From Aquamicrobium aerolatum DSM 21857 (GTDB taxonomy: Bacteria; Pseudomonadota; Alphaproteobacteria; Rhizobiales; Rhizobiaceae): a stretch of 64,000 bases of DNA. Positions 35,405 through 46,630 of this stretch are shown in pieces (position 1 is the stretch's first letter; each line of letters begins with the position of its first letter). The stretch spans positions 79,474 to 143,473 of the forward strand of contig NZ_FORF01000012.1 of NCBI RefSeq assembly GCF_900113935.1. Direction: 5' to 3'. The position numbers and the translations under genes were made by a program. The notes beneath the pieces are model-generated. The model was given only the letters and a program-made list of their open reading frames with translations. It had not been told where the DNA came from and ran no database searches.

Positions 35405-38326
35405 ATGGCGGATCACAAATACATTTCCATTCGCGGTGCACGCGAGCACAACCTGAAGAACATCGACATCGACCTGCCTCGCGACAAGCTGATTGTCATG
35501 ACGGGCGTTTCCGGGTCGGGAAAGTCGTCGCTCGCGTTCGACACGATCTATGCGGAAGGCCAGCGCCGCTATGTCGAAAGCCTGTCGGCCTACGCCCGCC
35601 AGTTCCTCGAGATGATGCAGAAACCGGACGTCGACCAGATCGACGGCCTTTCGCCCGCTATCGCCATTGAACAGAAAACCACCTCGAAGAACCCGCGCTC
35701 CACTGTCGGCACGGTCACCGAGATTTATGACTATATGCGCCTGCTGTTTGCGCGGGCCGGTATCCCCTACTCACCGGCGACCGGGTTGCCGATCGAGAGC
35801 CAGACGGTCAGCCAGATGGTGGATCGTGTACTCGAGCTTGAGGAGGGCACACGGCTTTACATCACCGCGCCGATCGTGCGTGGGCGCAAGGGTGAGTACA
35901 AGAAGGAACTGGCCGAACTTCAGAAAAAGGGGTTCCAGCGCGTCAAGGTAGACGGCGTCTTCTACGAAATCGCCGATGTCCCTGCGCTCGACAAGAAGTA
36001 CAAGCACGACATCGATGTCGTGGTGGACCGTGTCGTGGTTCGGCCTGATCTGGCGTCGCGGCTTTCGGATTCGATTGAGACGGCCCTGAAACTTGCTGAA
36101 GGACTGGCAATCGCGGAATTTGCCGAAAAGCCCCTGCCCGCGGATCAGACTGGCGCCAGCGCGATCAACAAGTCGAAGAACGACACCCATGAGCGGATCC
36201 TGTTCTCCGAAAAATTTGCCTGTCCGGTCTCCGGCTTCACCATTCCTGAGATCGAGCCGCGCCTTTTCTCGTTCAACAATCCGTTCGGCGCCTGCCCGAC
36301 CTGCGACGGGCTTGGCACGCAGCGCGCGATCGATCCGACGCTCGTGGTGCCTGAAGCCCATGTATCTCTGCGTGAAGGCGCGGTTGCACCATGGGCAAAA
36401 TCAACGTCGCCCTATTACCGCCAGACCCTCGAAGGTCTCGGTGCGGTCTACGGATTCAGCATCGGCGATCGGTGGCGCGACCTTTCGGACGAAGCCCAGA
36501 ATGCGATCCTGCATGGCACAGGCGATCGCAAGATCGAGTTCAACTATGACGACGGCTTGCGCTCCTACAAGACCACCAAGACGTTCGAAGGCGTAGTGAC
36601 CAATCTGGCGCGGCGCTGGAAGGAGACCGAATCTGCATGGATGCGCGAGGAGATCGAGCGGTTCATGTCGTCGACTCCCTGCCCGGCCTGCGCCGGCTAC
36701 CGCCTGAAGCCGGAAGCGCTCGCCGTGAAGGTGGGCGGTCTGCATATCGGTGAAGTAACGGATATGTCGATCCGCAAGGCCTCGGCCTGGTTCTCAACCA
36801 TTCAAGATATGCTGAGTGAAAAGCAGAACGAAATCGCCGCGCGAATCCTCAAGGAAATCCGCGAGCGGCTGCGTTTTCTCAACGATGTCGGGCTGGATTA
36901 TCTGACGCTTGCGCGCAATTCCGGCACCCTTTCGGGTGGTGAGAGCCAGCGTATCCGGCTTGCTTCGCAAATCGGCTCCGGCCTCACGGGCGTGCTTTAT
37001 GTGCTTGATGAGCCCTCCATCGGCTTGCATCAGCGCGACAACGAGCGCTTGCTGGAGACGCTGAAGCATCTGCGTGATCTCGGCAACACGGTGGTCGTGG
37101 TCGAACACGATGAAGAAGCGGTGCTCACCGCCGATTATGTTGTCGATATCGGTCCCGCTGCCGGCGTCCATGGCGGCGAAGTGATCGCACAGGGCACCCC
37201 GGCCGAAGTGATGGCCAACCCAAAATCCCTGACGGGCCAATATCTTTCCGGCGAGATGGGCATTGCGGTGCCTGCGGAGCGCCGTCCAGGTACCAAGGGC
37301 AAGAAAATCAAGGTTGTCGGCGCACGCGGCAACAATCTGAAAAATGTGACGGCTGGCTTTCCGCTGGGCACTTTCACGTGCGTCACCGGCGTATCCGGCG
37401 GCGGCAAGTCCACGTTCCTGATTGAAACGCTGTTCAAGGCCGCATCGCGCCGGATCATGGGGTCACGCGAGCACCCTGCCGATCATGACCGGATTGAAGG
37501 GCTCGAATTCCTCGACAAGGTCATCGACATCGACCAGAGCCCCATCGGGCGCACGCCGCGCTCCAATCCTGCCACCTATACCGGCGCTTTCACGCCGATC
37601 CGCGACTGGTTCGCGGGGCTGCCCGAGGCGAAGGCACGCGGCTACCAGCCGGGCCGTTTCTCGTTTAACATCAAGGGTGGGCGCTGCGAGGCATGTCAGG
37701 GCGACGGCGTCATCAAGATCGAGATGCACTTCCTGCCCGACGTCTACGTCACTTGCGATGTCTGTCACGGCAAGCGCTACAACCGCGAAACGCTCGAGGT
37801 TTTGTTCAAGGGACGCTCCATCGCCGATGTTCTCGACATGACCGTGGAAGAGGGCGTCGAGTTCTTTGCCGCTGTTCCGGTCGTCCGGGACAAGCTTGAG
37901 ACACTGAAAAAGGTGGGGCTTGGCTACATCAAACTCGGCCAGCAGGCCACGACCCTCTCTGGCGGTGAGGCGCAGCGCGTCAAGCTGGCCAAGGAACTGT
38001 CGCGCAAGGCGACGGGTAAGACACTTTACATCCTTGATGAGCCGACCACCGGCCTGCATTTCCACGACGTCGCCAAGCTACTCGAACTGCTTCAGGAACT
38101 GGTCGACCAAGGCAACACAGTTGTCGTGATCGAGCACAACCTTGAGGTCATCAAGACCGCCGACTGGCTGATCGACATCGGTCCCAATGGCGGTGACGGC
38201 GGTGGCGAACTGGTCGCTGCGGGAACGCCGGAAGCGATTGCGGCCGAGCCGCGCAGTCACACCGGCAAGTTCCTGAAGGATTTGCTGGAGAAAAGACCCG
38301 GCCAGCGCCGCGTCGCAGCTGAATAG
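35405..38326 (+). CDS. uvrA: excinuclease ABC subunit UvrA
   Basis: Damage-recognition ATPase of nucleotide excision repair (973 aa), forming the UvrA2-UvrB2 complex. Both ABC modules are complete: Walker [10 protein letters not shown] and GVSGGGKST, signatures [16 protein letters not shown] and [16 protein letters not shown], Walker [15 protein letters not shown] and [13 protein letters not shown]. The second zinc module (CEACQGDG...[10 protein letters not shown]) is intact. In the first, the expected CxxC is CPVS (Cys273, Ser276) while CPTC (Cys297, Cys300) is present, so one ligand is missing. The start at 35405 ([12 protein letters not shown]) matches the family. An SOS box lies upstream; a DUF72 gene follows by nine bases. 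Confidence 0.98.
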   Translation: MADHKYISIRGAREHNLKNIDIDLPRDKLIVMTGVSGSGKSSLAFDTIYAEGQRRYVESLSAYARQFLEMMQKPDVDQIDGLSPAIAIEQKTTSKNPRSTVGTVTEIYDYMRLLFARAGIPYSPATGLPIESQTVSQMVDRVLELEEGTRLYITAPIVRGRKGEYKKELAELQKKGFQRVKVDGVFYEIADVPALDKKYKHDIDVVVDRVVVRPDLASRLSDSIETALKLAEGLAIAEFAEKPLPADQTGASAINKSKNDTHERILFSEKFACPVSGFTIPEIEPRLFSFNNPFGACPTCDGLGTQRAIDPTLVVPEAHVSLREGAVAPWAKSTSPYYRQTLEGLGAVYGFSIGDRWRDLSDEAQNAILHGTGDRKIEFNYDDGLRSYKTTKTFEGVVTNLARRWKETESAWMREEIERFMSSTPCPACAGYRLKPEALAVKVGGLHIGEVTDMSIRKASAWFSTIQDMLSEKQNEIAARILKEIRERLRFLNDVGLDYLTLARNSGTLSGGESQRIRLASQIGSGLTGVLYVLDEPSIGLHQRDNERLLETLKHLRDLGNTVVVVEHDEEAVLTADYVVDIGPAAGVHGGEVIAQGTPAEVMANPKSLTGQYLSGEMGIAVPAERRPGTKGKKIKVVGARGNNLKNVTAGFPLGTFTCVTGVSGGGKSTFLIETLFKAASRRIMGSREHPADHDRIEGLEFLDKVIDIDQSPIGRTPRSNPATYTGAFTPIRDWFAGLPEAKARGYQPGRFSFNIKGGRCEACQGDGVIKIEMHFLPDVYVTCDVCHGKRYNRETLEVLFKGRSIADVLDMTVEEGVEFFAAVPVVRDKLETLKKVGLGYIKLGQQATTLSGGEAQRVKLAKELSRKATGKTLYILDEPTTGLHFHDVAKLLELLQELVDQGNTVVVIEHNLEVIKTADWLIDIGPNGGDGGGELVAAGTPEAIAAEPRSHTGKFLKDLLEKRPGQRRVAAE

Positions 38327-38335
38327 AGGTTAGCC

Positions 38336-39145
38336 ATGAGCAAGTCGGGGACCATCAGGGCGGGAATGGGCGGCTGGACCTTCGAACCGTGGGAGGGAAC
38401 CTTCTACCCCGACAAGCTGGCCAAGACGAAACAGCTTCGACACGCCGCAAGTCAGGTCAAAACGATCGAGGTCAACGGCACCTATTATTCGACATTCAAG
38501 CCTGAAACCTTCGCCAAATGGGCGGCGGATGCTCCAGAAGATTTCGTTTTTTCACTGAAGGCAACGCGATATTCGACCAACCGCAAGGTGCTCGCCGAAG
38601 CCGGGGAGTCGGTCCAGCGTTTCCTCGGATCGGGAATTTCAGAGTTGGGCGACAAGCTCGGTCCCATCGTCTGGCAATTCGCGCACACCAAGAAGTTCGA
38701 GCCGGACGATTTTGAAGGGTTCGTCCAACTGCTCCCCTCGCATCAGGACGGCGTAGAGCTTCGTCATGCGCTTGAGGTGAGACATGGCAGTTTCGCCTGT
38801 CCCGAATTCGTCGCCATGGCCAAGAAATATGGCGCTGCCATCGTCTATGCGCATCACGAAAAGTATCCGGAAATTGCCGATCTGACAGGTGATTTCGTAT
38901 ACGCACGCCTCCAGCGCGGCAGCGATGACAACCCGGACTGCTACACTGATACAGAACTGGACGGCTGGGCGAAACGGGCGGACATCTGGGCTAAGGGAGG
39001 TCAACCTGATGATCTGCCTTATGCAAATCCTGCATCCAAGGCAGCCTTGAATCCGCGGGATGTGTTTGTCTATTTCATCTCCGAAGGAAAGAGCCGCGCC
39101 CCATTCGGCGCTATGGCTCTGCAACAGCGCGTGGACGCGACCTAA
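38336..39145 (+). CDS. DUF72 domain-containing protein
   Basis: TIM-barrel-like protein of 269 aa of the DUF72/YecE family. Blocks are IRAGMGGWTFEPWEGTFYPDKL at the start, the strand VKTIEVNGTYYSTFKPETFAKWA, FVFSLKATRY and LGPIVWQFAHTKKF, and a C-terminal FVYARLQRG. No member has a settled biochemical role. It lies nine bases after uvrA with GAGG before its ATG, so it is almost certainly co-transcribed with uvrA and hence with the SOS response; whether it helps repair is unknown. Confidence 0.88.
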   Translation: MSKSGTIRAGMGGWTFEPWEGTFYPDKLAKTKQLRHAASQVKTIEVNGTYYSTFKPETFAKWAADAPEDFVFSLKATRYSTNRKVLAEAGESVQRFLGSGISELGDKLGPIVWQFAHTKKFEPDDFEGFVQLLPSHQDGVELRHALEVRHGSFACPEFVAMAKKYGAAIVYAHHEKYPEIADLTGDFVYARLQRGSDDNPDCYTDTELDGWAKRADIWAKGGQPDDLPYANPASKAALNPRDVFVYFISEGKSRAPFGAMALQQRVDAT

Positions 39146-39148
39146 ACC

Positions 39149-39205
39149 CATTGTTTTCAAGCAATTCCGAACGCAAAACCGCTTCGCACTTTTCCTGAAA
39201 TTGCT
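39149..39205. repeat. rhizobial intergenic palindromic repeat
   Basis: A 57-base palindromic unit with outer stem AGCAATT (39160-39166) / AATTGCT (39199-39205) and internal halves ACGCAAAACCGCTTCGCA. It matches the shape of a short repeat scattered between genes in many Hyphomicrobiales genomes (AGCAATTC...CGGTTTT...GGAATTGC type), recognised from memory rather than by search. It lies between the convergent DUF72 and nnrD genes and abuts the nnrD stop codon. Confidence 0.7.
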
Positions 39206-40652
<1,447 letters not shown>

Positions 40653-40708
40653 CCGGGAACGACAGTTCCCTCCCCAAATTTTGCAATGTCATCACAGGAA
40701 AACAATCA

Positions 40709-42118
40709 ATGACGACCGCAAGCGATATCATGAAGCAGATTTCGGATAACGACGTTAAGTTCGTCGACCTGCGCTTCACTGATCCCAAGGGCAAGTGGCA
40801 GCATGTGACGATGGATGTCGTTGCGGTTGACGAAGACATGTTTGCAGACGGCGTGATGTTCGATGGTTCGTCGATTGGCGGCTGGAAGGCCATCAATGAG
40901 TCCGACATGGTTCTGATGCCAGACCCAGAGACCGCGCATATGGACCCGTTCTTCGCGCAGTCGACCATGGTCATTGTCTGCGACATCCTCGACCCGGTGT
41001 CGGGCGAAGCCTACAACCGCGACCCGCGTGGCATCGCCAAGAAGGCTGAGGCCTATCTGCGCGCGGAAGGCATCGGCGACACCGTATTCGTCGGCCCGGA
41101 AGCCGAGTTCTTCGTGTTCGACGACGTCAAGTACAAGGCCGACCCCTATAACACTGGCTTCAAGGTCGATTCATCCGAGCTGCCTTCGAACGACGACACC
41201 GACTACGAGACCGGTAACCTCGGCCACCGTCCACGCGTCAAGGGCGGTTACTTCCCCGTCCCGCCGATCGACAGCCTCCAGGACATGCGCTCCGAGATGC
41301 TGACGGTCCTGTCCGAGATGGGCGTCGTGGTCGAAAAGCACCATCATGAGGTGGCAGCAGCACAGCACGAACTGGGCACCAAGTTCGACACCCTTCTGCG
41401 CAACGCCGACAAGATGCAGATCTACAAGTACGCCGTGCATCAGGTCGCCAATGCCTATGGCAAGACTGCGACCTTCATGCCGAAGCCGATCTTCGGTGAC
41501 AACGGTTCCGGTATGCACGTCCACCTGTCGATCTGGAAAGACGGCAAGCCGACATTCGCTGGAAACGAATATGCTGGGCTGTCGGAGTCCTGCCTGTTCT
41601 TCATCGGCGGCATCATCAAACACGCCAAGGCGCTGAACGCCTTCACCAACCCGTCGACCAACTCCTACAAGCGTCTGGTCCCGGGCTATGAGGCTCCGGT
41701 GCTGCTAGCCTACTCGGCGCGCAACCGTTCGGCGTCCTGCCGTATCCCGTTCGGCTCCAACCCGAAGGCAAAGCGCGTTGAAGTGCGCTTCCCCGATCCA
41801 ACGGCAAACCCGTACTTTGCCTTTGCCGCGCTGCTGATGGCCGGCCTCGACGGCATCAAGAACAAGATCCATCCCGGCCAGGCGATGGACAAGGATCTTT
41901 ACGACCTGCCATCGAAGGAGCTGAAGAAGATCCCGACTGTCTGCGCCTCGCTGCGTGAAGCACTGCAGTCGCTCGACAAGGATCGCGGCTTCCTGAAGGC
42001 TGGCGGCGTATTCGATGACGACCAGATCGACTCGTATATCGAGCTCAAGATGGCCGAGGTGATGCGCTATGAAATGACGCCTCACCCAGTCGAGTACGAC
42101 ATGTACTATTCGGTCTGA
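40709..42118 (+). CDS. glnA: glutamine synthetase, type I
   Basis: Dodecameric GSI-beta enzyme (469 aa) that makes glutamine from glutamate and ammonium with ATP. Markers are [17 protein letters not shown], the metal-site [22 protein letters not shown] (glutamate and ammonium site), [11 protein letters not shown] and [24 protein letters not shown]. The adenylylation site is Tyr398 in [11 protein letters not shown], equal to Tyr397 of E. coli, so activity should be tuned by GlnE and P-II. It forms an operon with glnB behind a sigma-54-type promoter and ends at a strong terminator. Confidence 0.98.
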   Translation: MTTASDIMKQISDNDVKFVDLRFTDPKGKWQHVTMDVVAVDEDMFADGVMFDGSSIGGWKAINESDMVLMPDPETAHMDPFFAQSTMVIVCDILDPVSGEAYNRDPRGIAKKAEAYLRAEGIGDTVFVGPEAEFFVFDDVKYKADPYNTGFKVDSSELPSNDDTDYETGNLGHRPRVKGGYFPVPPIDSLQDMRSEMLTVLSEMGVVVEKHHHEVAAAQHELGTKFDTLLRNADKMQIYKYAVHQVANAYGKTATFMPKPIFGDNGSGMHVHLSIWKDGKPTFAGNEYAGLSESCLFFIGGIIKHAKALNAFTNPSTNSYKRLVPGYEAPVLLAYSARNRSASCRIPFGSNPKAKRVEVRFPDPTANPYFAFAALLMAGLDGIKNKIHPGQAMDKDLYDLPSKELKKIPTVCASLREALQSLDKDRGFLKAGGVFDDDQIDSYIELKMAEVMRYEMTPHPVEYDMYYSV

Positions 42119-42135
42119 CCTTAGCGTCAGACAAC

Positions 42136-42170
42136 AAAAAAGGGCCGGAGCATTGTTGCTCCGGCCCTTT
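42136..42170. terminator. bidirectional terminator between glnA and the ATP12 gene
   Basis: AAAGGGCCGGAGC (42139-42151), loop ATTGTT, GCTCCGGCCCTTT (42158-42170): a 13-bp stem with six A before and three T after. It serves glnA on the plus strand and the convergent minus-strand gene, for which the T-run is better. Confidence 0.92.
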
Positions 42171-42182
42171 CCGATTTCAGCG

Positions 42183-42974
42183 TCAGGCCTTTATGGCGTC
42201 CGCCAATGCGACGGCCGCGTCGAAGTCCTTGCGTCGCGCAATGCGGCGAGCCGTCGCCTCTGCATCTTCGCCCCAGTGTTCGTTGGTCCAGTCCTCATCG
42301 ACATGGGCAATCTTCCAACCCTCATCGGGGGTGATCGCACCGGCTTCGACTGCCAGCGCTATCAGCGCTGAACCAGTCAGCGAAGTCATGAGGTGTATTG
42401 ATGACAGACGAAACGCGTCCTCGCGCTGCTTCAGCCATATGCCGACTGCAGTGACGGCTTCGCGGGGCTGTGCCACATGCATGATGCCCTCACCCAAGAT
42501 GAACCGTGCGCCCAGAGTGGTCTGCGCCCAGTCCAGGATCGGATCCCACGCATCGGCCTGCCGCTGAACCAACTCTTGAGGCGCGTCGGCGCGATAGCAA
42601 ACGAGATCGGAACCTGAAAAACGCATCACATCTTCCAGGACAGCCTGAAGGTCCGTCGCGACACCATCAATCGCGGTATTGACCAGGCGAACCACCGGCA
42701 TGCTCACCGGATTGATCGTTTCTTGCTGGGCGTCGAACTCAGCTGCGAGCAATTCGGCAGCGGGCTGGGTCGGCACGGCGAGCAGCGCCTTGCCGGGTGT
42801 GCGAACCGGCTTCCCATCCAGCTGCACCGAAAATCCGTCGTCGACCTGCGTGACCGTCACGTCCTTGTAGAAGCGCTTCGGCAGTGGCTGGCGCATCTGA
42901 ATCTGGGCCCGTTTCACCGGGTCAGGATCGGAAAGATAGCGCCCCGCCTCAATGTCTTCGAGCTGATCTCGCAT
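42183..42974 (-). CDS. ATP12-family F1-ATPase assembly chaperone
   Basis: Soluble protein of 263 aa of the ATP12 family, which in mitochondria binds the F1 alpha subunit during assembly; alphaproteobacterial homologues are thought to do the same. Blocks are RFYKDVTVTQVDDGFSVQLDGKPVRTPGKALLAVPT, PVVRLVNTAIDGV, SGSDLVCYRADAP and the C-terminal SLTGSALIALAVEAGAI. ATG at 42974 has AAGG six bases upstream; a GTG codon directly before it could add one residue. It ends at the shared terminator with glnA and is 36 bases downstream of the DMT exporter gene. Confidence 0.92.
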   Translation of the reverse strand: MRDQLEDIEAGRYLSDPDPVKRAQIQMRQPLPKRFYKDVTVTQVDDGFSVQLDGKPVRTPGKALLAVPTQPAAELLAAEFDAQQETINPVSMPVVRLVNTAIDGVATDLQAVLEDVMRFSGSDLVCYRADAPQELVQRQADAWDPILDWAQTTLGARFILGEGIMHVAQPREAVTAVGIWLKQREDAFRLSSIHLMTSLTGSALIALAVEAGAITPDEGWKIAHVDEDWTNEHWGEDAEATARRIARRKDFDAAVALADAIKA

Positions 42975-43010
42975 CACACACCTTCAATCACAAGAAACCA
43001 GCGCCGCGCC

Positions 43011-43919
43011 CTAGCGTCGAACCGGACGGTTCACGACCAGAATGCCGGCGGCTATCAGCAACAACGCAGCCCAGATACGAACGGACAGCGGTTCGTTCAA
43101 CAGCAGCCAGCCAGAAAGAACACCGAATGCGGGCGTCAGAAAGGCGAAGCTGGAAAGGCCGGATGCGGGATAAACGCGCATCAGCCAGAACCAAAGAACA
43201 TAGGTGAACGCGACGACGAAAACTGCCTGATAGAGAAACGCAGCTGTTGCAAGTGTGCTGACGTCGCGCAAAAGCGGCCCTGCAAGCGGCACGAACGGCA
43301 CCAGAATGACCGCGGACACCAGCAACTGATAAAGCAGCGTCTTCTCTGCGCTCGCGCTGGTCAACTTCGATCGCTTGATGACAAGGATCGTTGCGGCCCA
43401 GAACATACCCGCTACCAGGCACATCAGATCGCCGATCAGGCCGTCCGGACCGGGCGCACTCAGCTTGTCGGAAAACACGAGGCAAACACCAGCAAAAGCC
43501 AGTGCAACCCCGACGGTCTTCTGAACTGTCAAACGTTCGCCGAGCAGGAAGTGTGCACCAACCAGCACCCAGAACGGCATGGTGTTGACCATCAGCGTTC
43601 CGCGCGCGGCGGTGGTGTAATCAAGACCCGCGAAGATCAGTGCAAATTCAAAACCGAACAGCGCACCGACGATGATACCCGAGACCAGCGTCCCGTCACG
43701 CTCGAACAGCGGAATACGTCGCCACAGGCACCACAAGAATACGAGCGCCCCGCCGACCAGCGAGCGGGCGACGGTCAGCAGGATCGGATTGTACCCCGAG
43801 TTGGCGACCTTGATCGCCACCTGGTTCAGGCCCCAGCTCAGGGTGATGAAGACCATCATCCCGACCGCCAGTGAATCGATTGCCGCCCTGGGCTGCGCTC
43901 CTCGCTGGACCCGCGTCAA
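43011..43919 (-). CDS. DMT-superfamily transporter (EamA domains)
   Basis: Ten-helix inner-membrane exporter of 302 aa with two EamA repeats. The first runs from LAVGMMVFITLSWGLNQVAIK to LAFAGVCLVFSDKL. The second runs from GDLMCLVAGMFWAATILVIKR to ALLLIAAGILVVNRP. Substrates of this family range from amino acids to nucleosides and cannot be told from sequence. The likely start is TTG at 43919, which overlaps the stop of the upstream pseudouridine synthase gene (TTGA) and has AGGTGA at good spacing; the alternative ATG starts fall inside helix 1. Confidence 0.88.
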   Translation of the reverse strand: MTRVQRGAQPRAAIDSLAVGMMVFITLSWGLNQVAIKVANSGYNPILLTVARSLVGGALVFLWCLWRRIPLFERDGTLVSGIIVGALFGFEFALIFAGLDYTTAARGTLMVNTMPFWVLVGAHFLLGERLTVQKTVGVALAFAGVCLVFSDKLSAPGPDGLIGDLMCLVAGMFWAATILVIKRSKLTSASAEKTLLYQLLVSAVILVPFVPLAGPLLRDVSTLATAAFLYQAVFVVAFTYVLWFWLMRVYPASGLSSFAFLTPAFGVLSGWLLLNEPLSVRIWAALLLIAAGILVVNRPVRR

Positions 43920-44902
43920 TTATCTTCACCTGCGCTGGCTTCTTCGAAACCCAGCAGGTTCCAGCTTTGACGCATATGCGGAGGCATTGGTGCGGTCACA
44001 TCAATCACCCCGTGTTTCGGATGCGGAATCACAATTCGACGCGCCAGAAGGTGCAGTCGGTTCTGCATTCCACCCGGAAAATCCCAGTTGGTGTCGGCTT
44101 CAAAATATTTCGGATCACCGATGATCGGGCACCCCAGATGCGCAGCATGAACACGCAGCTGGTGCGTACGGCCGGTGTGAGGCTCCATCTCAAGCCAGGA
44201 CAGGTTCTGGCCAGCCTGCTCGACGACGCGATAGTAGGAGACCGCGTGATCGGCCCCCTTCTCGCCATGCGCAGCCACGCGCATGCGATCGCCATCCGGC
44301 GTCTGTTCCTTGACCAGCCATGTCGAAATCTTGTCTTCCCGCTTGCGCGGAACGCCCTTGACCAACGCCCAATAGTATTTCCTGGCGTCACGGCCACGAA
44401 ACGCTTCGGCGAGTTTCATGGCAGCAAGGCGGCTGCGCGCAACAACGAGGACGCCTGCTGTATCGCGGTCCAGTCGATGCACGAGCCTTGGCTTCTCGCC
44501 CTTCTTGTTGCGAAACGCTTCCAGCATATCGTCGATATGGCGCACAACGCCGGAACCGCCCTGCACCGCCAGACCGGCTGGCTTGTTGAAGACGTAGACC
44601 GACTCATCTTCGTAGAGCAGCATCTTCTTGAGAACTTCGCCGTCGTCCTGTCCGCGCATCGTGCGCGCAGTGACGGGAGCATCTCCCTTCCGATCGACTT
44701 CCAGCGGCGGCACGCGGATGATCTGTCCGGCTTCCAGGCGCGTATCTGCCTTGGCCCGGCTGCCGCTCACGCGCACCTGCCCCGACCGAAGCAATTTCTG
44801 GAGATGGCCAAAGCCAAGTCCCGGATAGTGAACCTTGAACCAACGATCGAGCCGCATGCTCGCTTCGTCAGCTTCAACAGTGATTTGTTCTACGCCTGCC
44901 AT
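43916..44902 (-). CDS. RluA-family pseudouridine synthase (RluC-like)
   Basis: rRNA-modifying enzyme of 328 aa. An S4-type RNA-binding domain covers about residues 12-75 (MRLDRWFKVHYPGLGFGHLQKLLRSGQVRV). The catalytic domain has NKPAGLAVQGGSG and the signature HRLDRDTAGVLVVARS with catalytic Asp145, and later EPHTGRTHQLRVHAAHLGCPIIGD. The S4 domain and size favour an RluC- or RluD-type enzyme acting on 23S rRNA, but the target cannot be fixed from sequence. The ATG at 44902 (MAGVEQITVE) is the likely start. A 9-bp hairpin (44916-44937) separates it from fluC; its 3' end overlaps the DMT gene by four bases. Confidence 0.93.
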   Translation of the reverse strand: MAGVEQITVEADEASMRLDRWFKVHYPGLGFGHLQKLLRSGQVRVSGSRAKADTRLEAGQIIRVPPLEVDRKGDAPVTARTMRGQDDGEVLKKMLLYEDESVYVFNKPAGLAVQGGSGVVRHIDDMLEAFRNKKGEKPRLVHRLDRDTAGVLVVARSRLAAMKLAEAFRGRDARKYYWALVKGVPRKREDKISTWLVKEQTPDGDRMRVAAHGEKGADHAVSYYRVVEQAGQNLSWLEMEPHTGRTHQLRVHAAHLGCPIIGDPKYFEADTNWDFPGGMQNRLHLLARRIVIPHPKHGVIDVTAPMPPHMRQSWNLLGFEEASAGEDN

Positions 44903-44915
44903 GTCTCGCCAATCT

Positions 44916-44937
44916 CTATCTCGCGCGTGCGAGATAG
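44916..44937. repeat. inverted repeat between fluC/crcB and the pseudouridine synthase gene
   Basis: CTATCTCGC (44916-44924), loop GCGT, GCGAGATAG (44929-44937): a perfect 9-bp hairpin filling almost the whole 37-base gap. There is no T-run on the minus strand, so it looks more like an RNA-processing or stability element than a terminator. Confidence 0.6.
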
Positions 44938-44939
44938 CA

Positions 44940-45320
44940 TCACGCAAGCGTTCTTGCGAGCCACATTCCCAAGAACAGGGCCGCAATCGACATTATCACG
45001 CTCCCGGCAACGTAAACTAACGCCAGAATGAAGTCTCCCCGCTGGTACAGCTCGGCTGCATCCAGAGAAAACGCGGAGAACGTTGTGAAGCCACCGAGAA
45101 TACCGGTCGCGATGAACAATCGCAATTCGGGCGATCCACCCCATCGCCGCGCCAGAATCTCGACAAACAACCCCATGAGAAGTGCGCCGAGAACGTTTAC
45201 CCCCAGCGTCGCCCATGGAAAGCCAGGTCCGAAAAGTCGCAAGCTGCCGACATTTGCAAGATGTCTCAACGACGCACCAACCGCACCCCCAAGCGCGACG
45301 AGGAGCAACTGTCCGATCAC
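44940..45320 (-). CDS. crcB: fluoride efflux channel FluC/CrcB
   Basis: Four-helix membrane protein of 126 aa that works as a dual-topology dimer to let fluoride out. Signatures are GGAVGASLRHLAN near the N terminus, PWATLGVNVLGALLMG (the conserved Asn), and GILGGFTTFSAFSLD with the phenylalanine box. I choose GTG at 45320, which overlaps the rarA stop codon (GTGA) and gives the normal family length; a TTG at 45350 would add ten residues. Being coupled to rarA, it has no room for a fluoride riboswitch of its own. Confidence 0.92.
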   Translation of the reverse strand: MIGQLLLVALGGAVGASLRHLANVGSLRLFGPGFPWATLGVNVLGALLMGLFVEILARRWGGSPELRLFIATGILGGFTTFSAFSLDAAELYQRGDFILALVYVAGSVIMSIAALFLGMWLARTLA

Positions 45321-46624
45321 GACTGACGCTCTCGCCGCAGCCGCGACCAATAATCAAGCCGCTTTCGGATTTCGCGCTCGAAACCGCGATCTGGCGGATC
45401 GTAGAAGTTTTGCCGCCCTATTGCCTCCGGGAAATAGTCCTGTCCCGAAAACGCATCCGGCATGTCGTGGTCATACTGATAGGTCGCGCCGTAGCCCTCA
45501 GACTTCATCAACTTGGTCGGCGCGTTGAGAATGTGCTTGGGCGGCATCAGTGAGCCGTTTTCCTTGGCCACACGCATCGCTGCCTTGTAGGCGGTGTAGA
45601 CGGCGTTGGATTTGGGCGCGGTCGCCAGATAGACGCAAGCTTGGGCCAGTGCCAATTCACCTTCCGGCGAACCTAGATAGTCGTAAGCGTCCTTCGCTGC
45701 ATTCGCGATGCCAAGCGCCTGCGGGTCGGCAAGGCCGATATCTTCAACCGCCATCCGGACCAGCCTGCGGCCGATATAAAGCGGATCCTCGCCTGCATCG
45801 AACATCCGGCAAAGATAATAGAGGGCGGCATCCGGGTCGGAGCCACGAACCGCTTTGTGCAGCGCAGAGATCAGATTGTAGTGGCCATCCTGGCTCTTGT
45901 CGTAAATGGGCGCGCGGCGCTGCACGACGTTCTGCAGCGTCTCGGCGTTGAACACCTCGCCCTCGCCCGCCGCACGCCACGCTTCCTCGGCAAGCGTCAG
46001 GGCCGCACGGCCGTCACCATCCGCCATCCGCAGAAGTACCGCCCTGGCCTCGTCATCAATCGGTAGCGGACGTCCCTCGGCTTCTTCGGCACGTTGCAGC
46101 AACGCCGCGATACTTTCAGGCGAATGGGCGTGAAAGGTGAGAACGCGTGCACGCGACAGAAGCGCCGCGTTTAGTTCAAACGAAGGATTCTCCGTGGTTG
46201 CTCCGACCAGAACCACAGTGCCGTCTTCCATGACCGGAAGGAATGAATCCTGCTGGGCACGGTTGAACCGGTGGATCTCATCGACAAACAACAGCGTCTG
46301 ACGTCCGCTCGCACGGCGCATGCGCGCCGTTTCAAATACCTTCTTGAGATCCGCGACGCCGGAAAAAATCGCGGAGATCTGCTCGAATGCGAGATCCGTC
46401 TCGCCAGCAAGAAGTCGTGCCACGGTTGTCTTGCCAGTTCCGGGTGGCCCCCAGAAAATCATCGACCCAAGCGACCCCGAGCGGATCATGCGCGTCAGGA
46501 CGCCATCTTCCCCCGTCAGATGATCCTGGCCGACAACCATTCCGAGCGCCTGCGGCCTTAGCCGGTCCGCAAGCGGACGGCCTGTCTGCAGAGATTTCGC
46601 GTCGGAGGAAAACAGATCGCCCAT
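45317..46624 (-). CDS. rarA: replication-associated recombination protein RarA
   Basis: AAA+ ATPase of 435 aa (MgsA/RarA/Wrnip1 family), related to clamp loaders, that acts at stalled forks together with SSB. Walker A is GPPGTGKTT, Walker [11 protein letters not shown], sensor 1 [17 protein letters not shown]; the C-terminal tetramerisation part contains [22 protein letters not shown] [18 protein letters not shown] and [18 protein letters not shown]. The ATG at 46624 is preferred; a TTG two codons upstream directly follows the protease stop codon. The gene follows the Do-type protease by six bases and overlaps crcB by four bases. Confidence 0.95.
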   Translation of the reverse strand: MGDLFSSDAKSLQTGRPLADRLRPQALGMVVGQDHLTGEDGVLTRMIRSGSLGSMIFWGPPGTGKTTVARLLAGETDLAFEQISAIFSGVADLKKVFETARMRRASGRQTLLFVDEIHRFNRAQQDSFLPVMEDGTVVLVGATTENPSFELNAALLSRARVLTFHAHSPESIAALLQRAEEAEGRPLPIDDEARAVLLRMADGDGRAALTLAEEAWRAAGEGEVFNAETLQNVVQRRAPIYDKSQDGHYNLISALHKAVRGSDPDAALYYLCRMFDAGEDPLYIGRRLVRMAVEDIGLADPQALGIANAAKDAYDYLGSPEGELALAQACVYLATAPKSNAVYTAYKAAMRVAKENGSLMPPKHILNAPTKLMKSEGYGATYQYDHDMPDAFSGQDYFPEAIGRQNFYDPPDRGFEREIRKRLDYWSRLRRERQS

Positions 46625-46630
46625 GGTCAA

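Noticed and set aside
44903..45350. Possible fluoride riboswitch for crcB
   Set aside because: crcB overlaps rarA by four bases, so there is no leader in which a riboswitch could lie.
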